From assembly GCA_944392595.1 (NCBI GenBank), contig CALXXD010000002.1:1-64000 (forward strand): DNA of 64,000 bases, in the 5' to 3' direction. The notes beneath the pieces are model-generated. The model had not been told where the DNA came from and did not search any database. It saw only the letters and a list, made by a program, of their open reading frames with translations. The position numbers and the translations under genes were made by a program. This document shows, one piece after another, positions 1 through 9,067 of the stretch; position 1 is the first letter of the stretch, and the number at the start of each line of letters is the position of its first letter. Source of the stretch: an uncultured Alphaproteobacteria bacterium. GTDB lineage: Bacteria; Pseudomonadota; Alphaproteobacteria; Rs-D84.

Positions 1-72
1 TTACTTGCACATACAAAAATCTTTTAAATGACTCTAAACAATATTCCTTATAACAATGTTTTTCTTCTGTTT

Positions 73-120
73 TTGACACCCCATTTTTGGGCGAAGTATG
101 TCATAGTGGGTAAAATGGGG
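73..120 (+). other. Promoter-like TTGACA and inverted repeat
   Basis: A consensus TTGACA box at 73-78 is followed directly by CCCCATTTT (79-87), which is complementary to AAAATGGGG at 112-120. No clear -10 box is spaced correctly and no gene follows on this strand before 795. The rest of 1-160 is AT-rich and holds nothing else I recognise. It may be an operator, a small RNA start, or the edge of an upstream feature cut off by the window. Confidence 0.3.
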
Positions 121-161
121 AATTTTAGAAAAACAAAGACATACCAGAGCAATAACGCACT

Positions 162-198
162 AAAAAAGTCCCAGAAACCGGCGGGTTTGTGGGACTTT
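162..198 (-). terminator. Intrinsic terminator after tRNA-Ser
   Basis: On the minus strand a 15-bp stem (AAAGTCCCACAAACC with its complement) and short loop are followed by a T run. It lies about 30 nt beyond the tRNA-Ser 3' end and probably ends an rpoZ to tRNA-Ser transcript. Confidence 0.8.
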
Positions 199-227
199 AT
201 ATAAATTTTTTGAATTTTTTGTATTTG

Positions 228-318
228 TGGCGGAGACGAAGGGATTCGAACCCTTGATACCCTTGCGGGTATACTACATTTCCAATGTAGCGCACTAGAC
301 CAACTATGCGACGTCTCC
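228..318 (-). tRNA. tRNA-Ser (anticodon GGA)
   Basis: The minus strand folds as a class II tRNA: acceptor GGAGACG pairs with CGTCTCC, the anticodon loop is TTGGAAA with GGA in the middle, and there is a long variable arm (TATACCCGCAAGGGTA) typical of serine tRNAs. The T arm contains GGGTTCGAATCCC, the discriminator base is G, and CCA is encoded in the gene at 228-230. It lies 17 nt downstream of rpoZ in the same direction. Confidence 0.95.
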
Positions 319-335
319 TGTAACCGAAAATGGCA

Positions 336-734
336 TTATTCGTCTGATTCCGCGGCTGCGTCGTCCGTGTCTGATTCAGGTTCTGTGACACCGGTAAATT
401 CATCCGCCGGTTCGTCCAGCAAAGCATTTTCCAATTCCGCATCAATTTCGCGCAATTGCGGATCTTCGCCATTGGCGATTTCCAATGATTCTTCATCGTC
501 TGCGATTGCGGGTGTTTCCTTGTAAGACTGGACAAATTCATGACGCAGATTTTCGATATCCAATTTGCCGGTTGCGATTTCGCGCAACGCGACGACGGTT
601 GGTTTGTCGCCATCTGAATCCACAACAGGTTCCGCGCCACCGTTCAAATCACGAACGCGTTGGGACGCCAACATCCCCAGTTCATAGCGACTTTCCACAA
701 ATGGCAAAGTATCTGAATTTGTTATACGGGCCAT
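336..734 (-). CDS. rpoZ: RNA polymerase omega subunit
   Basis: Omega helps assemble and stabilise RNA polymerase by clamping the beta' subunit. The 132-residue product opens with the typical alphaproteobacterial start MARITNSDTLPFVESRYEL, followed by the conserved ASQRVRDL and the VVALREIATGKLDIENLR stretch. The ATG at 734 is chosen because AAGGA lies about 7 nt upstream and the family N terminus begins there; an upstream in-frame ATG would add 22 unrelated residues. The C-terminal third is acidic, rich in D and E, and not conserved. mtaB diverges 60 bp away, so the two promoters must be packed between them. Confidence 0.9.
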   Translation of the reverse strand: MARITNSDTLPFVESRYELGMLASQRVRDLNGGAEPVVDSDGDKPTVVALREIATGKLDIENLRHEFVQSYKETPAIADDEESLEIANGEDPQLREIDAELENALLDEPADEFTGVTEPESDTDDAAAESDE

Positions 735-794
735 TATAAAATCCTTTGTTGAAAACTTTTCTAGCCACGATATAATGCCCCAAGAGTGGTAAAA

Positions 795-2030
795 ATGCAA
801 GCAGAAAATAAAAAAAATAACATAAAAACATTATCTTTAGGTTGTCGGCTGAACGCATTAGAATCTGAAAAGATTCAATCGATGCTGTCGCCGATAATGG
901 ATGCGGCGATTGTAATAAACACATGTGCCGTCACAGCCGAGGCCGAACGCCAATCGGGTCAGGCCGTCCGTAAATTGGCGCGCGAAAACCCAGACGCCCC
1001 GATTTTTGTAACTGGTTGTGCGGCAACACGCAATCCAGATTTGTTTTTTCAAATTCCAAATGCGTTGGTCGTGTCTAATCATGATAAAATGAATTTGTCT
1101 GCATATACAGACGCGCTTGCCACTGCGCCATGCGATTTTCATACGCCAAAAATTACAAAATTTACAAATCATACCGCGCATTTGTCCAAGCAATATATCC
1201 AGGTTCAAAATGGTTGTAATCACGAATGTACATATTGTGTGACGCGTCTGTTACGCGGGCCGGCGGTGTCGTTTGACTATAACGATATTGTGGCGGATGC
1301 CCGCGCGGCCGTACAAAATGGTTTTGCCGAGGTTGTTTTAACCGGTGTTGATACCGCAAGTTATGCCCGCGATGGTATGCTGATATCAGACGTATGTGCG
1401 GGGTTGCTGCGTGATGTGCCTGGGATTCAGCGTTTGCGCATTTCTTCATTTGATCCTGCGTCCCCCCAAGTTTTCAAAATAATTGATTTAATGCACACAG
1501 ATTCGCGTATGATGCCGCACATGCATTTGTCGATGCAGTCGGGGTCTGATACAATTCTGCGCGCGATGCGGCGACGCCACACTGCGGATTCAATACGCAA
1601 AATTGTGGAATATGCGGGCAGAGACATTACATTCAGTTGGGATATTATTTGCGGGTTCCCCGGTGAAACGGATGACTTATTCCGTGAAACGATGGATTTG
1701 GTGCGTCGCACCCGCCCGATAAAAATTCATGCTTTTCCATTTTCTGCACGCCCGGGGACGGTTGCGGCCGAAATGCCAAATGACGTTAATCGCGCCGTTG
1801 CGCGTGCGCGCGTTCATGAAATTACATCCGTCGCAGATGCAATCAGACTTGAATTTATGAATGCGCAAGTGGGGCAATATGTACCTGTATTGGTCGAAGA
1901 AAACAACGTTGCACGCACCCCGCATGATATAAGTGTAAAAATATCAGGCGATAAAATTCCATCGCGCACGATTTGCGATGTAAAAATTGTTGGAATCGCG
2001 GGCGATATGTATATCGGCGAACGGGTGTAA
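795..2030 (+). CDS. mtaB: tRNA t6A37 methylthiotransferase (MtaB type)
   Basis: This radical-SAM enzyme converts t6A to ms2t6A at position 37 of tRNAs that read ANN codons. The 411-residue product has an N-terminal UPF0004 domain with cysteines in SLGCRLN, NTCAVT and TGCA, then a radical-SAM core with a CxxxCxxC cluster in NGCNHECTYC. The SMQSGSD and GFPGETD motifs mark the MiaB/MtaB family, and the NTCAVTAEAERQ block favours MtaB over MiaB. The C-terminal TRAM-like segment is short. The ATG at 795 has AAGAG about 8 nt upstream; a GTG at 786 is an alternative start. Confidence 0.88.
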   Translation: MQAENKKNNIKTLSLGCRLNALESEKIQSMLSPIMDAAIVINTCAVTAEAERQSGQAVRKLARENPDAPIFVTGCAATRNPDLFFQIPNALVVSNHDKMNLSAYTDALATAPCDFHTPKITKFTNHTAHLSKQYIQVQNGCNHECTYCVTRLLRGPAVSFDYNDIVADARAAVQNGFAEVVLTGVDTASYARDGMLISDVCAGLLRDVPGIQRLRISSFDPASPQVFKIIDLMHTDSRMMPHMHLSMQSGSDTILRAMRRRHTADSIRKIVEYAGRDITFSWDIICGFPGETDDLFRETMDLVRRTRPIKIHAFPFSARPGTVAAEMPNDVNRAVARARVHEITSVADAIRLEFMNAQVGQYVPVLVEENNVARTPHDISVKISGDKIPSRTICDVKIVGIAGDMYIGERV

Positions 2031-2074
2031 AAAATCTGTTGGCAATGTGATTTATGGATGGTATTATCAGGGGC

Positions 2075-3250
2075 ATGAAAAAGAAAATATTTATTCTGTT
2101 GTTGGCATTGATAACAACATCTGCGCACGCGGATTTTTCTACGCGCGCAAAGTCTGCATTTTTAATTGATTATGATTCAGGGGCGGAAATCGTTGCGAAA
2201 AACGCTGATACATTGATGCCGCCATCGTCGATGATTAAATTGATGACTTTGGCCGTCTTGTTTGACGAAATTGAATCGGGTCATTTAACCATGGACGACA
2301 GATTAACTGTGTCTGAAAACGCCGATTACGAAAATCCGATGTGGTATCCGGCCAGTAAAATCTGTCTGGTCGCGGGTCAGACGTTATCCGTGCGCGATGC
2401 AATTTTGGGACTGATTGTGTTGTCTGGGGGGGACGCATCGGTTGTAGTTGCCGAAAACTTGGCGGGATCCGAGTCGGCTTTTACTGAAATGATGCAAAAC
2501 AAAGCGCGTTCAATTGGTATGCCAAAATCAACGTTTGGTAATGCAAGTGGTTTGCCCAACCCAAACAATTTGATGACCAGTCGTGAATTGGCAACGTTGG
2601 CAACGCATATTATTTCTGATTACCCTGAATTGTATCCATTGTTTGCAATCAAGCGTTTTCAATTTGAAGAATATCAAAGTGACTGGTGTCGCGAATGGGG
2701 GCGGACACATACGGTCAGTTACAATAAATTACTGTTCATTATGCCGGGGGCGGACGGATTAAAAACTGGGCACACAGACGATGGCGGTTATGGCATGGTT
2801 GCCAGTGCCAATATCGGTGGGCGTCGCTTGATTGGTGTTATAAATGGATTTAACGGTAAAAATCACGATGCTTTGGCGGCTGAAATGAAAAAATTGTTGG
2901 AATACGGATATGCCAATACCATGAATCATACGCTTTATAACCCAGGCGATAATATCGTAAAAATCCCAGTTTGGTACGGTCGCGAGGCCGAGGTAGTCGC
3001 AACTGTTGAAAAACCATTTGTTGTAACAGTTGATAAAACAAGCGGGACAAATGGCGTGCGCGTTGTTGCGCGATATAACGATCCTGCGGCTGCGCCGGTT
3101 ATGGCGGGTGACAACGTTGGCGAAATCATTGCATACCAAAACGGGCGCGAAATTGCGCGCGCACCATTGGTTGCACAGAATACTGTTAAAAAGTCTGTAT
3201 TGTTTGGTCGGTTGATTAAAAACATTCGTGTGATATTTGGCTTGGATTAA
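2075..3250 (+). CDS. D-alanyl-D-alanine carboxypeptidase (PBP5/6 family)
   Basis: A periplasmic serine peptidase of the S11 family that trims the terminal D-Ala from peptidoglycan stem peptides. From the ATG at 2075 it has a clean signal peptide (MKKKIFILLLALITTSAHA). The active-site SxxK is SMIK at 52-55 and the KTG triad is at 230-232 within DGLKTGHTD. The SxN motif expected near 117 reads SGG, so the usual Asn is replaced by Gly. The rest of that block (DASVVVAENLAGSE) is well conserved. A beta-sandwich C-terminal domain follows, without an obvious amphipathic anchor helix. An in-frame ATG at 2054 would place seven residues before the signal peptide and is less likely. holB starts 2 nt after the stop. 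Confidence 0.87.
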   Translation: MKKKIFILLLALITTSAHADFSTRAKSAFLIDYDSGAEIVAKNADTLMPPSSMIKLMTLAVLFDEIESGHLTMDDRLTVSENADYENPMWYPASKICLVAGQTLSVRDAILGLIVLSGGDASVVVAENLAGSESAFTEMMQNKARSIGMPKSTFGNASGLPNPNNLMTSRELATLATHIISDYPELYPLFAIKRFQFEEYQSDWCREWGRTHTVSYNKLLFIMPGADGLKTGHTDDGGYGMVASANIGGRRLIGVINGFNGKNHDALAAEMKKLLEYGYANTMNHTLYNPGDNIVKIPVWYGREAEVVATVEKPFVVTVDKTSGTNGVRVVARYNDPAAAPVMAGDNVGEIIAYQNGREIARAPLVAQNTVKKSVLFGRLIKNIRVIFGLD

Positions 3251-3251
3251 C

Positions 3252-4157
3252 ATGGCACCGCGTAAATCAAATAAATCTTTTTCGTTTCCAAATCCAATCG
3301 ACAACGATGTTGCCTTGGTTGGGCATGGTGATGTAATGAATGATTTTATTTCTGCGTGGAATGGGCGTGATGCGCATCCGATACATCCGGTCTGGATGTT
3401 GGCGGGACCGCGTGGAATTGGCAAAGCCACCATGGCATACAAGATTGCCAAAATGGTATATGGCAACGTCGGTGATTTTTTTATAATAGATTTGTCGCGC
3501 AATATTGATAAAGACGGCGCACCAAAGCCGACGGCAAAAAATATATCTGTATATACCGTGCGCGCCATGATTGAAAAAATGCAGATGTCGTCTATGTCGG
3601 GCGAATGGCGCGTGGTGTTAATCGATTCAGTCGATGAATTAACAACGGCGGCTGAAAACGCTATGTTGAAATTATTGGAAGAACCGCCCGCCAAGACTTT
3701 GTTTTTATTGGTTGTGCATCAATTGGCGTCTGTGTTGCCGACCGTGCGGTCACGCGCGCGTGTTGAAAAAATGCGCCCATTGTCTGTGTCAGAGTTGCGG
3801 CGCTTGTGTGATACTTTTATGATGGATGCGGATATAAGCGATGAAACGCTGCGCTTGGCCAACGGCAGTTTTGGTCGCATCGCGAACCTGAAATCAACCG
3901 GCGGCGACGCAATATACAAAGATTTAATCGATTGCATAAAAAATCCGCACAGCAACAGCGGTGATATGATGGCAATCGCAAAGAAAATTGCGCCGGATTC
4001 TGCGCTGCATGGGATTTTGTTGGATGCGGTCGCATCATTTGGATTGGCGGATTTATATCCATCTGTGACGCATGCAATTGCAAATATCGCGCGCGTGAAT
4101 TTGGAACCTGAAATTGCAATATTCAAAATAATTACCCAGATAAAAAAATGTTTATAG
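3252..4157 (+). CDS. holB: DNA polymerase III delta' subunit
   Basis: Part of the clamp loader that places the beta clamp on DNA. The 301-residue AAA+ protein has a P-loop (GPRGIGKAT) and a conserved VVLIDSVDELTTAAENAMLK block matching the Walker B and sensor regions of delta'. It also has LLEEPPAKTLFLL and the SRARVEKMRPLS arginine-finger segment. The zinc-binding cysteines of gamma-type subunits are absent, which fits delta'. It starts 2 nt after the carboxypeptidase stop, and its last 10 nt overlap tatD, so translation of holB, tatD and smpB is probably coupled. Confidence 0.87.
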   Translation: MAPRKSNKSFSFPNPIDNDVALVGHGDVMNDFISAWNGRDAHPIHPVWMLAGPRGIGKATMAYKIAKMVYGNVGDFFIIDLSRNIDKDGAPKPTAKNISVYTVRAMIEKMQMSSMSGEWRVVLIDSVDELTTAAENAMLKLLEEPPAKTLFLLVVHQLASVLPTVRSRARVEKMRPLSVSELRRLCDTFMMDADISDETLRLANGSFGRIANLKSTGGDAIYKDLIDCIKNPHSNSGDMMAIAKKIAPDSALHGILLDAVASFGLADLYPSVTHAIANIARVNLEPEIAIFKIITQIKKCL

Positions 4158-4906
4158 ATACCCATTGTCATTTAACAGATAACTATATTTCCGGCGATTT
4201 GAACGATGTTATATCGCGCGCGACGGCGGCCGGCGTTGGTATGATGATTTGCCCCACGGCCGAACCAGGTGATATTACACGCGCAATACAAATCGCTGAA
4301 ACATACGATAATATTTTCGCAACAATCGGGATTCATCCTGAATACGCGGGCGTGGATGCGTCGCAATATTTGACTGATGCGGTTTTGGAAAATCCGTGCG
4401 TTGTGGGTGTTGGCGAAATAGGGCTGGATTACCACGAACGCAATGATAATCGCGCGGCACAAATAAAATTATTTGAACAACAGTTGGCATTGGCAAAAAA
4501 ACACAATTTGCCTGTGGCAATACATACCCGTGATGCAGAATCAGATACTGCCGCCATTTTAACCGGCGATGTGCGTGGCGTTATGCATTGTTTCACCAGT
4601 TCTTGGGATTTGGCGAAAAAAATGCTGGACCGTGGTTTTCATTTTTCAGCCAGTGGAATTTTAACATTCAAAAATGCGTCTGAAATTCGCGAAACTTTTT
4701 CAAAAATACCAATCGATCGGATTGTAATTGAAACAGACAGTCCATATTGTGCGCCTGTGCCGCATCGTGGCAAAACGTGCGAACCCGCCTTTGTGATTGA
4801 AACTGCGCGTGTGTTGGCGGATATTCACGGCTTGCAATTGGCGGATTTAGAATCTATACTGTACCAAAACACAATGAATTTATATCCAAAATGTCACGTC
4901 AAATAA
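4148..4906 (+). CDS. tatD: TatD family metal-dependent deoxyribonuclease
   Basis: A TIM-barrel hydrolase related to TatD/YcfH, a 3'-5' DNA exonuclease linked to DNA repair in E. coli. The 252-residue product opens with the metal-binding MFIDTHCHL motif and carries GEIGLDYHER, PVAIHTRDA, GVMHCFTSS and IETDSPYCAP, which together supply the conserved His, Glu and Asp ligands. The length is normal for the family. Its start overlaps the end of holB by 10 nt and its end overlaps the start of smpB by 16 nt. A holB-tatD neighbourhood is common in alphaproteobacteria. Confidence 0.9.
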   Translation: MFIDTHCHLTDNYISGDLNDVISRATAAGVGMMICPTAEPGDITRAIQIAETYDNIFATIGIHPEYAGVDASQYLTDAVLENPCVVGVGEIGLDYHERNDNRAAQIKLFEQQLALAKKHNLPVAIHTRDAESDTAAILTGDVRGVMHCFTSSWDLAKKMLDRGFHFSASGILTFKNASEIRETFSKIPIDRIVIETDSPYCAPVPHRGKTCEPAFVIETARVLADIHGLQLADLESILYQNTMNLYPKCHVK

Positions 4907-5358
4907 TAAAATTTGGTCAGGTTTCTGAAAATCGCAAAGCGCGATATAATTACTTGATAGAAGATACTATCGAGGCCGGCATTTCATTAACCGGTGCAGA
5001 AATCAAATCCATTCGATATGGTTTGGTTACCATAGTCGATGGGTTTGTGCAGCGTCGCGGACGTGACCTGTATTTGGCGGGAATTGAAATTCAAAAACTG
5101 CCCACGGCCGCACGCATAGTCAATTTTGATGAACGTCGCCCGCGCCAATTGTTATTGCATCGCACCCAGATAAATCGTCTGATTGGAAAATTACAGGAAC
5201 GTGGCGCAACCATTGTGCCGTTAAAACTGTATTTTAATAATCGCGGTCGCCTGAAAGTCTTGCTGGGCGTCGGTTATGGCAAGAACAAGGTTGATAAACG
5301 CGAAACAATAAAACGCCGCGAATGGGATAAAAATAAAGCACGTATATTAAAAGGTTAA
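4891..5358 (+). CDS. smpB: SsrA-binding protein SmpB
   Basis: SmpB binds the tRNA-like end of tmRNA and brings it to stalled ribosomes for trans-translation. The 155-residue protein shows the family landmarks: ENRKARYNYLIEDTIEAG near the N terminus, LTGAEIKSIRYG, RPRQLLLHRTQI, VPLKLYFNNRGRLKV, and the basic tail GKNKVDKRETIKRREW that follows the tRNA mimic into the ribosome. It overlaps tatD by 16 nt. No tmRNA gene was recognised in this window. Confidence 0.94.
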   Translation: MSRQIIKFGQVSENRKARYNYLIEDTIEAGISLTGAEIKSIRYGLVTIVDGFVQRRGRDLYLAGIEIQKLPTAARIVNFDERRPRQLLLHRTQINRLIGKLQERGATIVPLKLYFNNRGRLKVLLGVGYGKNKVDKRETIKRREWDKNKARILKG

Positions 5359-5360
5359 TT

Positions 5361-5699
5361 ATGAAAAAGCAACTGGACATCGAAAAACAACGTCAATTAA
5401 TTCAAAATATGATTTCAGAACGTGATTATAACCGCGCCAAGTTTGTGTTGAATAATGCAAATGACACTGTGCGCGTTCGTAAAAATATAATCCAGTTTTA
5501 CACGATGGATGAAATTAAAAATTCTGCATACCATCTGGTAATTAATTACGAAAATCCATATTTTACATTTGATAAAATGCGTACATACGTATCGGATGAA
5601 GAAACTGTATCTTTGTTAAAGGCATCCATTCCGCAATGGAAACGCGCGATTAATGCGATGTTCCGTGCGCGTAATCGTGTGACCGAACGCCAGAAATAA
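5361..5699 (+). CDS. Conserved-looking hypothetical protein
   Basis: A 112-residue soluble protein that I do not recognise. It starts 2 nt after smpB and ends at an intrinsic terminator, so it is the last gene of the holB operon. The sequence is charged and probably helical, with an N-terminal KQLDIEKQRQLIQNMISERDYNRAKFV-like helical stretch and an Arg-rich end (FRARNRVTERQK). There is no signal peptide or membrane segment. Its place after smpB makes a role near translation or RNA possible, but that is inference from position only. Confidence 0.7.
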   Translation: MKKQLDIEKQRQLIQNMISERDYNRAKFVLNNANDTVRVRKNIIQFYTMDEIKNSAYHLVINYENPYFTFDKMRTYVSDEETVSLLKASIPQWKRAINAMFRARNRVTERQK

Positions 5700-5701
5700 A
5701 A

Positions 5702-5726
5702 AAATCCGCGTTTCGCGGATTTTTTT
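5702..5726. terminator. Bidirectional terminator between convergent genes
   Basis: Stem AATCCGCG, loop TTT, stem CGCGGATT, with A and T runs on the two sides. It lies between the convergent genes ending at 5699 and 5742 and can serve both. Confidence 0.9.
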
Positions 5727-5741
5727 ATGTTTTATACTTTC

Positions 5742-6248
5742 TTATCTGTCACCGTTGGGCGCGCGATTCATTGCGCGGTGTTCAGCACGCATTTGGCGAT
5801 GCATTTCAGATTTAACCGCACGATATTCTTCGCGTGTGATGCATCCGTCCCGGTCAATGTCCATCGCCGGCAAAGCCAATTGCAAACGCGGGCATTTAAC
5901 GGACGACGCGTCCAAACAACCATTGTCAAAATCAACACGTGGGCCACGGAATTCGTCACGGTCCAACAGTTTTGCCGCACCAAAACCCAACGCAAACACA
6001 ATCAAAACCATAATTAATTTAATCATAAAGCGACCAAAGCGCGAACCACCACGACCGCATTTGCAGTCCGCACCACACGCGCAGTTTTCACCGCATTTGC
6101 ATTTTGGCATATCTTGCACGACGATGTTTTCCTGTAATTCTGGGGCGGCTTTTTTAACAGATTTTTTTACAGCCGGCTTTTTCGCGGCAACCGTTTTCTT
6201 GGTCACTGTTTTTTTCGCAGTTGTTTTTTTAGTTGATTTTGTTGGCAT
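5742..6248 (-). CDS. Lys-rich, Cys-cluster, single-TM EF-hand protein
   Basis: A 168-residue protein of unknown function with an unusual order of parts. Residues 1-36 are a Lys/Ala/Thr-rich basic tail with repeated TKKT/AKK units. A cysteine cluster (KCKCGENCACGADCKCG) follows at about 49-65 and resembles small metallothionein or zinc-knuckle modules. A membrane helix (FMIKLIMVLIVFALGFGAA) spans about 74-92. After it come two further cysteines and one canonical calcium-binding EF-hand loop, DIDRDGCITREE, near 129-140. The likely topology is a basic, metal-binding cytoplasmic part and an extracytoplasmic EF-hand, but orientation is inferred. An AAGGAAGG ribosome-binding site precedes the start. 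Confidence 0.75.
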   Translation of the reverse strand: MPTKSTKKTTAKKTVTKKTVAAKKPAVKKSVKKAAPELQENIVVQDMPKCKCGENCACGADCKCGRGGSRFGRFMIKLIMVLIVFALGFGAAKLLDRDEFRGPRVDFDNGCLDASSVKCPRLQLALPAMDIDRDGCITREEYRAVKSEMHRQMRAEHRAMNRAPNGDR

Positions 6249-6430
6249 TTTTTATTCCTTCCTTTTTTGTTTTACGTTGTGATTGTATTCAAAAACGCGT
6301 TGTATGTAAAGATTTTTTTATTTAACGCCTGCAAATCACAGTCATCACGGGATTCATCATAATAAACTGCTTTACTTATGGCGTTTTGTATTGTAATCTT
6401 TTTGGAAAACTGATTTATTAAGGATACAAT

Positions 6431-9022
6431 ATGTTCAAGTACAAAGATAAAAAGGCTTTGGATGATAAATTGAACTTTGCCGATGTCGAGCAAAGATGTA
6501 TGCAGTATTGGCAAAATAACGCCATGTATGCGTATGACAAAGACGCACTGCGTGAAAACACATACGTTGTGGATACGCCACCGCCGACGGTATCGGGTTC
6601 TTTGCATATTGGACATATTATGAGTTACACTCACACAGACATTATGGTCCGGTGGCAGCGTATGAGTGGTAAATCCATATTTTTCCCGATTGGTTGGGAT
6701 GATAACGGTTTGCCGACTGAACGCCGTGTTCAAAATTACTATGGTATTTCGTGTGATGTAAATATGCCATACGATGCGAATTTTGTCCCGCAACATGTTG
6801 AAGATGTAAAAGAACTGCGCCCTGTATCACGCAAAAATTTTGTCCAGGCATGCAACATTTTGACCCAACAGGACGAGGCTGTATTCGAAGACGTATTCCG
6901 TCGCATTGGTCATTCGTACGATTGGAATTTGAAATATTCAACGATTTCACCAACGGCCATTCGTATTTCCCAAGAATCATTTTTGGATTTGGTCGCGCGC
7001 GGATTCTGCAAATGTGTCCAGGCACCGACCATGTGGGATATTGATTTTCAATCCGCCGTGGCCCAGGCTGAAATCGAAGACCGCGAAGTTGCGGGTCATT
7101 TCCACGACATTCGATTTGGTATCCAGGGTTCAGACGATGAATTTATAAAAATTGCAACAACGCGCCCTGAATTTTTGCCGGCGTGTATTGCGGTGGTTGC
7201 ACATCCAGACGATGAACGTTATCAAAAATATTTCGGTAAAACCGCAATTGTGCCATTGTTTGATATACCTGTGCCGATTGTTCCATCCGAACATGCGGAT
7301 AAAGACAAGGGTACTGGAATTATGATGGTATGCACGTTTGGCGACGCGGCCGACGTTGCATGGTGGAAACAGTCTGGGTTACCGATAAAACAAATTATTG
7401 GCAAAGACGGGTGTCTGATACCGTTGGAATACGGAACGGGCAATTTCGTAAGTTTGAACGCCGAACGTGCGCGCGGGTATTACGACCAGTTGGCTGGATT
7501 GCCCGTCAAAAAAGCGCGTGCAAAAATCGTGGAATTCTTACGCGAAAGTGGCGATTTAATGGCAGAACCACGCCCATTGACGCATCCGGTCAAATTTTAT
7601 GAAAAAGGTTCGCGCCCGCTGGAATTCGTATCTTCGCGCCAATGGTTTGTTGATGTTCTGCGTTTCAAAGACGAATTAATCGCCCAGGGACGCAAAATTC
7701 AATGGTGGCCAAAACACATGCAATCGCGGTACGAGGCGTGGGTAAATGGCCTGAACCAAGATTGGTGTATTTCGCGCCAACGCTTTTTCGGCGTGCCATT
7801 TCCTGTGTGGTATCATGTTGATGAACATGGCAATCCTGATTATAACAACCCGATTTATGCAGACGTGGCGCGGTTGCCGGTTGATCCAATGACCGATGTC
7901 CCAGACGGATATATGGAATCCCAACGTGGGCAACCAAACGGATTTGTTGGCGAACGCGACATTATGGATACATGGGCAACATCGTCTTTGACGCCGCAAA
8001 TCGCGATGGCAATTGCGCCGGCGGGGCATCACATATCTTTGCCGTTTGATGTTCGTCCCCAGGCACATGATATTATCAGAACATGGGCTTTTTACACGAT
8101 TATGAAATCGTTTGCATCGACGGGACAAATACCTTGGTATTCTGTACATATCAGCGGTTTTGTTTTGGATCCTGACCGTAAAAAGATGAGCAAGTCCAAA
8201 GGCAACGTCGTAACGCCAATGAATTTGATTGAAAAATATTCTGCGGACGCGGTGCGTTATTGGGCGGGTCGTGCGCGTTTGGGCATAGACGCCGCATTCG
8301 AAGAAAAAATTATGGACCAGGGTAAAAAACTTTGCACCAAATTTTTCAATGCATCAAAGTTTGTGTTCAACATAGTTTTGAACAGTGGTGTTGATTTAAC
8401 GGCTGATTACAAACACAATATCACAAATCCGTTGGATTGCGCGTGGATTGCGAAAATGGGCACAGGAATCCGTATGGCACGTAACGCGTTCGAGAATAAC
8501 GATTATTCAGGCGCGCTTGAAACGACCGAGCATTTATTCTGGGATTTCTGTGATAATTATATCGAAATCGTGAAAACGCGTGCATACAGTGCGGATGCGG
8601 TGTCTGCTGTATCGACATTAATGACGACGGTGGATTTGTTTTGTATGATGTTTGCGCCGTTCTTGGTATTTATCACAGAAGAAGTATATCAATCGCGTCC
8701 ATGGGGCGATGGCGCGTCTGTGCATTTGGTGCGTTATCCTGATTTTGCACCGTTTGCCAATTTGGGTGACACAGAATTGTATAACACGGTCGTTGCCGTT
8801 GTTGAAGATGTACGTCGTGCAAAAACCAGCGCGAAATTATCATTAAAAGCCCCTGTGACGGGTATTACTGTATCGGGGCGTGATGGCGCGTTGGCGTATG
8901 TTAAAACGGCTGAAATGGATGTTCGTAATGTATTAAGCATAACCGCAGACGATATTAAATACACGTCTGATGATTGCAATATACATGCCGAAAATTTAAC
9001 ATTTGACGCGCCCCAGCAATAA
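6431..9022 (+). CDS. valS: Valyl-tRNA synthetase
   Basis: Class I synthetase that charges tRNA-Val and edits misacylated Thr-tRNA. In 863 residues it shows HIGH (SLHIGHIM, near 58), the CP1 editing insertion (IATTRPEFLPACIAV), the WCISRQRFFGVPFPVW block, KMSKSKGN near 585, and an anticodon-binding helical domain. The protein ends soon after that domain and lacks the C-terminal coiled-coil arm of long bacterial ValRS such as the 951-residue E. coli enzyme; shorter forms are known in alphaproteobacteria. The start has AAGGAT about 6 nt upstream. A bidirectional terminator separates it from the convergent groEL. Confidence 0.95.
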   Translation: MFKYKDKKALDDKLNFADVEQRCMQYWQNNAMYAYDKDALRENTYVVDTPPPTVSGSLHIGHIMSYTHTDIMVRWQRMSGKSIFFPIGWDDNGLPTERRVQNYYGISCDVNMPYDANFVPQHVEDVKELRPVSRKNFVQACNILTQQDEAVFEDVFRRIGHSYDWNLKYSTISPTAIRISQESFLDLVARGFCKCVQAPTMWDIDFQSAVAQAEIEDREVAGHFHDIRFGIQGSDDEFIKIATTRPEFLPACIAVVAHPDDERYQKYFGKTAIVPLFDIPVPIVPSEHADKDKGTGIMMVCTFGDAADVAWWKQSGLPIKQIIGKDGCLIPLEYGTGNFVSLNAERARGYYDQLAGLPVKKARAKIVEFLRESGDLMAEPRPLTHPVKFYEKGSRPLEFVSSRQWFVDVLRFKDELIAQGRKIQWWPKHMQSRYEAWVNGLNQDWCISRQRFFGVPFPVWYHVDEHGNPDYNNPIYADVARLPVDPMTDVPDGYMESQRGQPNGFVGERDIMDTWATSSLTPQIAMAIAPAGHHISLPFDVRPQAHDIIRTWAFYTIMKSFASTGQIPWYSVHISGFVLDPDRKKMSKSKGNVVTPMNLIEKYSADAVRYWAGRARLGIDAAFEEKIMDQGKKLCTKFFNASKFVFNIVLNSGVDLTADYKHNITNPLDCAWIAKMGTGIRMARNAFENNDYSGALETTEHLFWDFCDNYIEIVKTRAYSADAVSAVSTLMTTVDLFCMMFAPFLVFITEEVYQSRPWGDGASVHLVRYPDFAPFANLGDTELYNTVVAVVEDVRRAKTSAKLSLKAPVTGITVSGRDGALAYVKTAEMDVRNVLSITADDIKYTSDDCNIHAENLTFDAPQQ

Positions 9023-9040
9023 TGAAAAAATCCGTTAAAA

Positions 9041-9067
9041 AAAAACGGGGCATTCGCCCCGTTTTTT
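9041..9067. terminator. Bidirectional terminator valS / groEL
   Basis: Stem AACGGGG with CCCCGTT around a CATTCG loop, flanked by A and T runs on both sides. It serves valS on the plus strand and groEL on the minus strand; the groEL stop codon overlaps its T run. Confidence 0.92.
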
